Shown here piece after piece: positions 33,513 to 41,635 of a stretch of DNA of 64,000 nucleotides. Each line of letters begins with the position of its first letter. Position 1 is the first letter of the stretch. Source of the stretch: Sphingomonadales bacterium (lineage in GTDB: Bacteria > Pseudomonadota > Alphaproteobacteria > Sphingomonadales > Sphingomonadaceae). The notes beneath the pieces were generated by a model. The model searched no databases, was not told where the DNA came from, and saw nothing but the letters and a program-made list of their open reading frames with translations. The stretch spans positions 1 to 64,000 of the forward strand of contig JAACPW010000005.1 of NCBI GenBank assembly GCA_009995225.1. Direction: 5' to 3'. The translations under genes were made by a program, and so were the position numbers.

Positions 33513-35056
33513 AGCGCACTGTCGGGGACAGCGTCGATCCGCCAGCCGATTCCGAGCCGTCCGGCGAGCAGCTTCATGTCCTTTTCGGTTGGCAGCCCGA
33601 TCAGGTCCGCGTGGCTTTCTGCAATCCGCAGCACCAACATGCCCTCATCCACCACCAATCGGCTGACTTCGAGCGATCGGGCAGACTGCCCGCCCAATCG
33701 GCGCGCCAGCCGCAGCGCCAGCCCCCAACGCACCGCCTCTTCCAGCGCCGCATCGCCGGCCAGCGCCCGCAAATCGGCCGGCTGGTTCAATTGGTTGCCG
33801 TTGGCCGCGATCGCGGCAGCCAGCATTGCGCGGCCTTTCCCGTCGATCCCCACCCAGCGTTTGTGCAACGCCCAGTTGATTGCGTGCGGCAGACGAATAT
33901 TGGGCTCGATCTGCATCGCGGCGAGCGCCAGCATGGTTGCGGCCAGCCGCAGCCGTTCGTCGCCGTGTTCGCGTGCGGGCGCTGCGTCGAGTGTCCATGC
34001 CGCCATGCGCGTCGCCAGAGTCGGCGCAGACCCCCGCTGGCTGGTGAATACGGCCACACCGGCCAACAGCGGATCCTGGGTTTTGGTGTGTGCGGGCAGG
34101 CGATCGTAGAGCAGCCCTTCGCGCAGGCCCCATGAGGAAAACACCACCCGCTCGGGCGCCAGCCGCGTCAGCAGCGCCTGAAGCAGCACGGCGGCATCGG
34201 GCAGCTTTTCCGCCCGCATCGATGATATCCGCTCGCGATCTTTCAGCACATCGGCTTCGCTTTCCGCCAGAAGCCCTGCCAGTTCCATCGCTGCGCCGGC
34301 CTCGATCACGAAGCCGTGCGGGTCGCTCAGGGGATAGCCGCGCGACGCCATGGCAAAGACCGCCATCGCGCGCCATGTGCCGCCCACAAGATACAGCGTT
34401 CCGTTTACCGACGCGGGCGACGCGGAAAGATCCCACCCGCACCCTTGGATGACCTTGTCGAGGTTTTTGCGCATCTCGGCCCGGCCAGCCTCGCCCTTCC
34501 GGTTCGAAGGGCGGTGTTCGGGCAGACGCAAGGTGCCCAGTGGCAGCGTGCTGGCGCTGTCTGTCTGGCCGTTTGCGACGCGCACCAGTTCAAGACTGCC
34601 GCCGCCAAGATCCGCGACGATACCGCGTGCATCGGGGAAGGCGCCGATCACGCCGTGCGCGCTGAGCAGCGCTTCCTCCTCGCCCGAGATCACCCGTGGA
34701 TTAAGACCCGCTGCAAGCAAGGCCTCGACAAATTCGGGGCCATTTTCCGCATCGCGCACCGCTGCGGTCGCCACGGTTGCGACATCCTTGATGCCGAGGT
34801 CCGCGAGCAAAAGTATAAACCGCTTCAGTCCCCGCAGGGCAAGCGCCATAGCCTCGTCCGCCAAACGGCCCGTTGATGCAATCTCGCGCCCCAGTTTGGC
34901 TGTAACCTTCTCGTTATGCAGCACCGTGGGCGCGCGCATCGTGCCGCCATAGACCACCAGCCGCACCGTGTTCGAACCGATGTCGATGATCGCACGCTCG
35001 GCCGTGCCTCCGCCAAGCGCCTTGTCGCGGGATTTCCGCCGACGACCCCAAATCAT
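33509..35056 (-). CDS. ppx: Exopolyphosphatase (Ppx/GppA family)
   Basis: The 515-residue protein begins with an ASKHA phosphatase fold: AIIDIGSNTVRLVVYGG (phosphate-1 loop, about residues 22-38), TVATAAVRDAENG, VISGEEEAL and IVADLGGGSLELV (phosphate-2 loop, about 148-160). The C-terminal half is a helical HD-like domain ending GIGWRIDAVPDSAL. It should release phosphate from polyphosphate ends or act on pppGpp; context with ppk1 favours polyphosphate. The ATG at 35056 overlaps the ppk1 stop (ATGA), so ppk1 and ppx are co-translated. Confidence 0.94.
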   Translation of the reverse strand: MIWGRRRKSRDKALGGGTAERAIIDIGSNTVRLVVYGGTMRAPTVLHNEKVTAKLGREIASTGRLADEAMALALRGLKRFILLLADLGIKDVATVATAAVRDAENGPEFVEALLAAGLNPRVISGEEEALLSAHGVIGAFPDARGIVADLGGGSLELVRVANGQTDSASTLPLGTLRLPEHRPSNRKGEAGRAEMRKNLDKVIQGCGWDLSASPASVNGTLYLVGGTWRAMAVFAMASRGYPLSDPHGFVIEAGAAMELAGLLAESEADVLKDRERISSMRAEKLPDAAVLLQALLTRLAPERVVFSSWGLREGLLYDRLPAHTKTQDPLLAGVAVFTSQRGSAPTLATRMAAWTLDAAPAREHGDERLRLAATMLALAAMQIEPNIRLPHAINWALHKRWVGIDGKGRAMLAAAIAANGNQLNQPADLRALAGDAALEEAVRWGLALRLARRLGGQSARSLEVSRLVVDEGMLVLRIAESHADLIGLPTEKDMKLLAGRLGIGWRIDAVPDSAL

Positions 35057-37254
35057 GCGGCTGCTCCCCGTCGTAAACTCAGCTTGGGCACCGCCCCTGC
35101 CTCCAGCGCGCCCCCGCGCCCGGACAGCGAGGGGTTGGTCATGAAGTAGCGGTGACAGTTGAAGGGCTTTGAACCCGGTTCGGTCTCGACCCGTGAATAG
35201 CTGCCATCGGAATGCAGCCACCAGCTCAATTGGGTATCGAGCATGTTGGCAAGCAGCACCTGCTGCAGCACCTGATCGTGCACCGTGCGGTTGAGGATCG
35301 GGATGAGCGATTCAACCCGGCGATCGAGATTGCGGCTCATCATGTCGGCAGAGGAAATGAACACGGCGGCATGGGCGCTGGGCATCGCGTGGCCATTGGC
35401 AAAGGCATAGATGCGGCTGTGTTCGAGAAAGCGCCCGATGATCGACTTTACCCGGATATTCTCGGAAAAACCGGCAACACAGGGCCGCAGGCAGCAAATG
35501 CCGCGCACCACCAGTTCGATCTGAACACCGGCATTGCTGGCGGCATAAAGCCGGTCGATCACGCCTTCATCGGTCAGCTGATTGCACTTGAACCAGATCG
35601 CCGCAGGCTTGCCCGCCTTGGCATTGGCGATTTCGATTTCGATGCGCCGGTAGATTTCCTCGCGCAGATCGATCGGGGCGATGTGGATACGTTCAAGCGC
35701 GTGGGGTTCGACATACCCGGTGACGAAGTTGAACATCTTGGCCGCATCGCGCCCCAATTTGGGGTCAGCGGTAAAGAAGCTGAGATCGGTGTAGATCTTG
35801 GCGGTGATCGGATGATAATTGCCGGTTCCGAAGTGGCAATAGGTGCGAAAGCCGTCCGCTTCGCGCCGGACGACCATGGCGGTCTTGGCGTGGGTTTTCC
35901 AATCAGTGAAGCCGTAGATCACCTGCACGCCGGCACGTTCAAGCTTGCTGGCCCATTTCAGATTCTGTTCTTCGTCGAACCGCGCCTTCAATTCAACCAC
36001 GGCCGTTACCGACTTGCCGGCTTCGGCGGCCTCGATCAATGCGCCCACCACCGCGCTTTGCGAACCGGCGCGATACAGGGTCTGCTTGATCGCCACCACA
36101 TCAGGGTCGGCGGCGGCCTGCCGGATGAAATCGACCACCACCTCGAAGCTTTCGTAGGGGTGGTGAATGATGATGTCTTTTTCGCGCACGGCGGAGAACA
36201 CATCGCCATCATGCTCACGCACACGTTCGGGCAGTCGCGGAGAATAGGCGTCGAACTTGAGATCGGGCCGGTCTTCGCGGACGATTTCGGCCAGGCCGTC
36301 GATCCCGATCATGCCATCGGTCTTGATCAGCGCGGCTTCGTTGATGCCAAGCTGGTCAAGCAGCAGGGCTTCTGCAGCGGAATCGAAATCCTCCTCGATT
36401 TCCAGCTGGATCACCTGCCCCCGGCGCCGGCGCTGGATTGCGCTGCGAAAGGTGCGCACCAGATCTTCGGCCTCCTCCTCGATCTCGATATCACTGTCGC
36501 GCAGCACCCGGAACAGGCCGTCGCCCTCAATGGTGAAGCCGGGGAACAGCGCGGCCGCATAGCGTTGGATCAGCCGCGCGATCGAGATGTAGAGCACACT
36601 GCTATCGCCCGATACCGCATCGGGCACGCGCACGAAGCGGGGCAATGCGCTGGGGATCAACACCATCTCGATCAATTGTTCGCGCGTGGCATCGCGGGTC
36701 AGCGTGAACAGCAGTCCCATGCCTTCGTTCTGGACGAACGGAAAGGGGTGCGCGGGATCGAGCGCCTGCGGGGTGATGATCGGCAGGATTTCGTTGAGAA
36801 AATACGTCTTGAGCCACTTGTGCGCTGCCGGGCTGACGCGCTGTTCATCGGCGATGTGAATATCGGCGCGTGCCAACCCTTCCTGCACCGAACGCCAGAT
36901 CGTCTGCTGGATGGCGCTGAGATGGACCAGCTTTTCGCGGATCGCGGCCAGTTGCTGCATCGGGCTGCGTCCATCGATCGAGGGCGTCTCCAGCCCGCGC
37001 TGCACCTGCCCCACCAGACCGGCAACGCGGATCATCATGAATTCATCAAGATTGCTGCCCGAAATCGACAGGAACCGCAGCCGTTCGAGCAGCGGATAGT
37101 GATCATTGGAGGCCTCGGCCAGCACGCGCTCGTTGAACTGCAGCCACGACAGCTCGCGATTGAAATAGGGCGATTCGTCATGCGCCAGTTCCGCCATCTG
37201 CATGGGGTCTGCGCCTGCGGATTCGTCCGCGCTACCAATCGGTGACGTGCTCAT
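35053..37254 (-). CDS. ppk1: Polyphosphate kinase 1
   Basis: PPK1 makes polyphosphate from ATP. The 733-residue protein has the N domain starting SPYFNRELSWLQFNERVLAEA, the H and central domains and the two C-terminal phospholipase-D-like domains: [46 protein letters not shown] sequence, then HAKTAMVVRR (catalytic/autophosphorylated His) and HFGTGNYHPITAKIYTDLSFF. The ATG at 37254 gives MSTSPIGSAD; the upstream in-frame codon at 37308 lacks support. First gene of a ppk1-ppx pair. Confidence 0.97.
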   Translation of the reverse strand: MSTSPIGSADESAGADPMQMAELAHDESPYFNRELSWLQFNERVLAEASNDHYPLLERLRFLSISGSNLDEFMMIRVAGLVGQVQRGLETPSIDGRSPMQQLAAIREKLVHLSAIQQTIWRSVQEGLARADIHIADEQRVSPAAHKWLKTYFLNEILPIITPQALDPAHPFPFVQNEGMGLLFTLTRDATREQLIEMVLIPSALPRFVRVPDAVSGDSSVLYISIARLIQRYAAALFPGFTIEGDGLFRVLRDSDIEIEEEAEDLVRTFRSAIQRRRRGQVIQLEIEEDFDSAAEALLLDQLGINEAALIKTDGMIGIDGLAEIVREDRPDLKFDAYSPRLPERVREHDGDVFSAVREKDIIIHHPYESFEVVVDFIRQAAADPDVVAIKQTLYRAGSQSAVVGALIEAAEAGKSVTAVVELKARFDEEQNLKWASKLERAGVQVIYGFTDWKTHAKTAMVVRREADGFRTYCHFGTGNYHPITAKIYTDLSFFTADPKLGRDAAKMFNFVTGYVEPHALERIHIAPIDLREEIYRRIEIEIANAKAGKPAAIWFKCNQLTDEGVIDRLYAASNAGVQIELVVRGICCLRPCVAGFSENIRVKSIIGRFLEHSRIYAFANGHAMPSAHAAVFISSADMMSRNLDRRVESLIPILNRTVHDQVLQQVLLANMLDTQLSWWLHSDGSYSRVETEPGSKPFNCHRYFMTNPSLSGRGGALEAGAVPKLSLRRGAAA

Positions 37255-37407
37255 CGCTATCCTGTTCTGCCTTGCGCCGCTGTGGGCCGTGGCGCGCGTC
37301 CAGCGCATGTGTTCGCTCGGCCCTGCGGTGTAAATCAGGATGATGGGCTTGTCACACCAATGTCAATCTGACCGGTGGCTCCGCCAGCACCGCTCAGGCG
37401 GCCGCGA

Positions 37408-38433
37408 TCATACCAAATCCCGGCTTTCGGCAATCTGGGTGATGCCGCGCTTGCCATTGGCATCGCGGCCCAGCTGGACGATCACGTCGATAACGCTGGC
37501 GGCATAGGCAATGGTATCGGACCGGGTGAGCCCGATCCCGGTCTGCATGACCATCAGTGAGAGTTGTTCGAGCGCACCGCGCAGGCTGTTGGCGTGGATC
37601 GTCGAAAAGCTGCCCGGATGCCCGGTGTTGATGGCGCGCAGGAAGCTTACGCTTTCCGCGCCGCGCAACTCGCCCAGTACGATGCGGTCGGGCCGCAACC
37701 GGAGCGCGGCTTGCAGCAATTCGTTGGCGGTGACCTTGGCCTCGCCCAGCTCACCCTTGACCGCCACCAGCCCAACCGCATTGTCGCCGGGGAACTTCAA
37801 TTCGGGCGTGTCTTCCACCATGACCACCCGCTCGCCGCGAGGGATTTCACCCAGCATGGCATTGAGAAAGGTGGTCTTGCCGGTGCTGGTGCCGCCCGAA
37901 ATCAGGATGGTGCGCCGGGCGCGGATCGCGGCGCGCAGGAAGGCAATCGGCTCGGCCTGCGGATCGGGAAGCTGCACATGCCCCACCCCCACCAGTGGCC
38001 CTGTGTCATAGGCATCGAGCGGCAGATCGAGGCGGCGGTGACGGCGGATCGCCATGACCCAATGGCGGCGCGCAGCAGGCGGACCGCAGAACTGCACGCG
38101 GGCGCCATCGGGCAAGGTCGCGCCCAGCAAGGGGTGTTCGCGATTGATCCCCTGATGGCTGACCCGCGCGACCTGTTCGGCCAGGCGCTGCACCAGCCGG
38201 TCGTCAATCTCGGGCGTGCTGATGCGCTGCATCCCCGGACTGGCGGCATCTTCGATCCACACCTCGCCAGGGCCATTAACCATGATCTCGGTGACGGTGT
38301 CGCGGTCAAGCCAGCGGCGAAACGGGGCGAGATAGGCGTCAAGATAAACGCTGCGTTCGGCTGAAAGCGGCACCGCTGCCTCGCTTTCCATTTCGCTGCC
38401 CCCCGCGCCTAACCGGTGGATATCCGCGCTCAT
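37408..38433 (-). CDS. virB11: Type IV secretion ATPase VirB11
   Basis: VirB11 is the hexameric traffic ATPase at the base of type IV secretion machines. The 341-residue protein has an N-terminal domain with YLAPFRRWLDRDTVTEIMVNGPGEVWIE, Walker A SGGTSTGKTTFLN (about residues 178-190), an Asp box (VVMVEDTPEL), Walker B RIVLGELRG and a His box STIHANS. Last gene of the cluster; it lies 4 nt after virB10. Confidence 0.95.
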   Translation of the reverse strand: MSADIHRLGAGGSEMESEAAVPLSAERSVYLDAYLAPFRRWLDRDTVTEIMVNGPGEVWIEDAASPGMQRISTPEIDDRLVQRLAEQVARVSHQGINREHPLLGATLPDGARVQFCGPPAARRHWVMAIRRHRRLDLPLDAYDTGPLVGVGHVQLPDPQAEPIAFLRAAIRARRTILISGGTSTGKTTFLNAMLGEIPRGERVVMVEDTPELKFPGDNAVGLVAVKGELGEAKVTANELLQAALRLRPDRIVLGELRGAESVSFLRAINTGHPGSFSTIHANSLRGALEQLSLMVMQTGIGLTRSDTIAYAASVIDVIVQLGRDANGKRGITQIAESRDLV

Positions 38434-38437
38434 GGTG

Positions 38438-39583
38438 TCAGTTGCCTGTCGTGCTGAAATCGAGATCGCGCGCCGTGTAAACCTTGATCGGCTCGCCTGC
38501 GCGCACCCGGATCGTCGGGCTGATCTGGCCCTGTGACTGCACCGCCGAACTGGCCGCGCCCTGCGATCCGCCTGCGATCAGCACACCGCCCACGCCGCCG
38601 GTGGCCACCGCGCCAAGCCCGCCGACAATCGAAAGGAGCAGGCCCGAGCCGAACCGCTTGAGGAAGTGGCTGTTGACGTCCCCTTCCAGCCCCGTCGTTC
38701 CATCAAATCCAACCGCGGGCGACGCGAGGTTGACCGAAACGCCATCGGGCCGGATCAGCCGGGTCCAGACCACATAAGCACGGCGCTGGCCCTGCTCCAC
38801 GCCCGCCTGATACTGTCCGATCAGGCGCGAAGACCGCGGGACCAGAACGCGCTTGCCATCAAAGCTGCGCACATCCTGGCTCACCACCGCGCGGACGTAG
38901 CCTGGCACATCGGTGTTGATCGCGGTTTCGAGGATGGCGGGGATCAACGTGCCCTCGGTCACGGTGGTCGAAGGGTTGGTCATCGCTCGCGCCTGCGCGG
39001 GGCCGCCGCCGACGCCGCCGATGCGGCCTGCAAATTCGGCAGCGCCGCCGGTTCCACCGACAGCGCCCGACGGGTTGACTGCTGCCTCGCCGACTGGCGC
39101 TTCTGCCAGACGCGAGGCCGTGGCTGCGCGGCTTGCATCGAACACCAGTTGCGGGCTGGCATAGGGGTTCACCGCCATTCCGGGGCTGATACCGGGCGTG
39201 TTGGCATAGATCGGGGTCGGAGCGGCGCCGGCCTGCGGCGTGACCGCAGCCGCGTCCGGCTTTTGCGAGGGGTCAACGGTCGGTTGAACCGTGGCCGGCC
39301 CCGCAGCCTGCGGCGGCACAACCTCGGGATTGCCGATCCCCTGTGGGTCCGGCGTGGCCGGCGTGCTCATGGCCCAGAACGTCAACGCCCCGATCAGACC
39401 GATGATGGCGACGCCTGCGGCAAGTTGCAGGCCGTCACCTTTTGCCTTGCGGTCGACAACGGCAGGAAAGCCTGCGCGGCTGGCAAGATCGATGATCTCA
39501 GCCGACTCCCGCTCACGCGGATCGCCGCTTTCGATGCTGCTGCTCTCACCCTTTCCGGGCGACAAACGGTTGGCCAGACGCAT
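38438..39583 (-). CDS. virB10: Type IV secretion protein VirB10
   Basis: VirB10 spans both membranes and links energy use to the outer-membrane pore. The 381-residue protein has a short cytoplasmic N-terminus, one membrane helix (GVAIIGLIGALTFWAMS, about residues 56-72), a Pro/Ala-rich periplasmic region and the C-terminal beta barrel beginning VTEGTLIPAILETAINTDVPGYVRAVVSQDVRSFDGKRVLVPRSSRLIGQYQAG in the standard order (cited in pieces, GTLIPAILETAINTDVPG being the signature) and ending IKVYTARDLDFS. GGAGAG lies 6-10 nt before the ATG. Confidence 0.95.
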   Translation of the reverse strand: MRLANRLSPGKGESSSIESGDPRERESAEIIDLASRAGFPAVVDRKAKGDGLQLAAGVAIIGLIGALTFWAMSTPATPDPQGIGNPEVVPPQAAGPATVQPTVDPSQKPDAAAVTPQAGAAPTPIYANTPGISPGMAVNPYASPQLVFDASRAATASRLAEAPVGEAAVNPSGAVGGTGGAAEFAGRIGGVGGGPAQARAMTNPSTTVTEGTLIPAILETAINTDVPGYVRAVVSQDVRSFDGKRVLVPRSSRLIGQYQAGVEQGQRRAYVVWTRLIRPDGVSVNLASPAVGFDGTTGLEGDVNSHFLKRFGSGLLLSIVGGLGAVATGGVGGVLIAGGSQGAASSAVQSQGQISPTIRVRAGEPIKVYTARDLDFSTTGN

Positions 39584-39623
39584 CAGATGCTCTCCTTGGC
39601 GAATGCGATGAAAGTCGGCACGG

Positions 39624-40436
39624 TCACGATCCCTTCTTGCGCGGCGCGGCCAGGCCGGCTTGGCGGCCGGACGTCGCCATCGGGCCGGTATTGGTCAGCG
39701 TCGCCGTGTCGCGGCCCGACCGCAGGATGATCTGCGCCGGCACGCCGTCCACGATCAGCGTATCGCCGCGCACGGTGTAATTGACCGGGCCTTCATCACC
39801 CTCCGGGTTGGTCACCAGAATGGCCGGGATCGCAACGCCTTGCGGCCAGGTCAGAAACACCGCGTCGCCATTGTCATAGGTGCGCGACGGTAACAGATCG
39901 CGCGCGCCGGCACTGGCCCATGCAAAATTGAGTTCGGCCGGATCGCTGGCGGCATAGGGATCCGCGGCGGCGGCGGCGGCGGCAACCTGCGCCGGGTCAG
40001 CGGCGCGCAAGGCTTCGGCCTCGGCTTCGGCGATGGCGGCAAGGCGCGCTTCCTCGGCAGCTTTCTCCAGCTCGGGGTAGCGGAACTGCATTACGTAAAG
40101 CGCGGAATTGCGGGGACTGGCGACCAGATCGAACAGGTAGGTGCGCTTGTCCGTCACCACCGTCATGTTGGTGCGCGCGTTCACTTCCAGCGGTTTGACG
40201 AACAGGATCGACTGCGCCTTGTTGGGCTGCACCTGCCACGCGGCGGAATCGCCGATCGCGACGTTCTCGATCATCTCGTCGGGCGCGAACTTGATGGTGG
40301 TCTGAACCTTCACCTTGCCATCGATCCGCACCACGGCATTCTCATCGAAGACAAGCGTTTGAAGGCGGTTGTCCTGCGCAATCGCAGGCGACGCAAAAGT
40401 CAGGGCGAGGCTCGCGAGGAGCACGGCGCGAATCAT
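39624..40436 (-). CDS. virB9: Type IV secretion protein VirB9
   Basis: VirB9 forms the outer-membrane core complex with VirB10 and VirB7. The 270-residue protein has a signal peptide (MIRAVLLASLALTFASPAIA), an N-terminal domain with QTTIKFAPDEMIENVAIGDSAAW and KPLEVNARTNMTVVTDKRTYLFDL, an Ala/Glu-rich linker and a C-terminal beta domain (FAWASAGARDLLPSRTYDNGDAVFLTWP). Its N-terminus is fully typical, and no VirB7 ORF lies next to it. Its start overlaps the virB6 stop (ATGA). Confidence 0.93.
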   Translation of the reverse strand: MIRAVLLASLALTFASPAIAQDNRLQTLVFDENAVVRIDGKVKVQTTIKFAPDEMIENVAIGDSAAWQVQPNKAQSILFVKPLEVNARTNMTVVTDKRTYLFDLVASPRNSALYVMQFRYPELEKAAEEARLAAIAEAEAEALRAADPAQVAAAAAAADPYAASDPAELNFAWASAGARDLLPSRTYDNGDAVFLTWPQGVAIPAILVTNPEGDEGPVNYTVRGDTLIVDGVPAQIILRSGRDTATLTNTGPMATSGRQAGLAAPRKKGS

Positions 40437-41635
40437 TGATAGGTCTCCGATGGGGGCGCCGACTTCGGGGCAGGCGCGGGCTTGGCCGATGAAGCCGAGC
40501 GAAACCGATTGCCGATGCCGCGGGTGCGCGATGTGGCGGGGTTGAGCGGCGTGATCTGCCCGCCCCCGCCGCCGGTTGCATAGACGCGGGTCTCGCGTGA
40601 AACCGTGCCCGCTGGCCCTGTGTCATTGGCGGCGACAGCGGGCGCAAGCGTACCAAGGTCGACCCTGCGCTGGGCAAGACCGGGGCCGGCCGGGGCAATG
40701 TTGGTGCTGCGCGGCGCTGTGGTAGCCGCTTGCGCCACCGACACGGTGCGCGGGCTATCATTGCTGCGGCTGCTTTCCTTGTCCGGCACCAGGCCGAACA
40801 CCTGCCAGCCTGCGACCATGCTGGAAGCAACCTTGAGAGACAGCAGCATCAAAGCCATGTGCACGGCGCCGACGACAAAGAAGGCCATCGCCGCTTGCTG
40901 GTCGATCTGTCCCGGCACCGCCACCAGGGCGGCAAGAACGGGCACGGCCATTTCCAGCATGATCGACCCGCCCAGCACGGCAAACAGCGGGGCCAGCGCC
41001 ATCATCGTCAGCCCCTTGAGCCAGCCGGTAAACAGGCCGCGCGTGCCGTTGAACAGCGCCAGCACCACGAAGATCGGTCCCACTGCGAGCAGCAGCGCCA
41101 GCGCGATCCGCGCTGTGACCAGCAAGCCCACTGTGCCGAGCAGCAGCAGCATCGCCCCCATCCACATCATCCCGGATGGCGAAAACGCGCTGATATCCTT
41201 CGTATCCCCGCTTGCACGCTGGATCGCGAGAAACACCACGTCGAGCTTTTGCGCAAACACCACCGTGGCGCTTTCGCCCTGCGTTCCGGTGAGGATGCCC
41301 GCGATCTGATCCGGCCCGCCGATGAAGATGTTGTAGAAGATGGTCGAGAACGCGACGAAGCTGGTGGCGAAACCCATCACCAGTCCCAGCGTGATCACCT
41401 TGGGCAGCAGCGCACGCACCCCCAGGTTCGATCGGCCCAGCATCAGCGATATGGCGAAGAAGCTGACGTAAAGCACCAGCATCAGCGTCAACGCAAAGGT
41501 CAATTGACCCTCGCTGCCGAACAGGCGGTTGAAGGCCTGTTCGCTGACGGTGGACGCGATGCAATCGACCGCAGAAAGCGCCGCCGAAACCCCGGTGCCC
41601 ATCGACTGGGCGGCCAGATCGCACGCTGTCGTCAT
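40433..41635 (-). CDS. virB6: Type IV secretion protein VirB6 (TrbL family)
   Basis: VirB6 is the polytopic inner-membrane component. The 400-residue protein has a short N-terminal cysteine-containing segment, about six membrane helices (for example LTFALTLMLVLYVSFFAISLML and ALLLAVGPIFVVLALF), the central periplasmic loop and a long Ser/Pro/Gly-rich C-terminal tail. It fits VirB6/TrbL in place and pattern. The ATG at 41635 overlaps the virB4 stop (ATGA). Confidence 0.9.
   Translation of the reverse strand: MTTACDLAAQSMGTGVSAALSAVDCIASTVSEQAFNRLFGSEGQLTFALTLMLVLYVSFFAISLMLGRSNLGVRALLPKVITLGLVMGFATSFVAFSTIFYNIFIGGPDQIAGILTGTQGESATVVFAQKLDVVFLAIQRASGDTKDISAFSPSGMMWMGAMLLLLGTVGLLVTARIALALLLAVGPIFVVLALFNGTRGLFTGWLKGLTMMALAPLFAVLGGSIMLEMAVPVLAALVAVPGQIDQQAAMAFFVVGAVHMALMLLSLKVASSMVAGWQVFGLVPDKESSRSNDSPRTVSVAQAATTAPRSTNIAPAGPGLAQRRVDLGTLAPAVAANDTGPAGTVSRETRVYATGGGGGQITPLNPATSRTRGIGNRFRSASSAKPAPAPKSAPPSETYQ

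Noticed and set aside
35212..37245. 677-residue plus-strand ORF opposite ppk1
   Set aside because: Mirror of a conserved kinase gene with no motif of its own.
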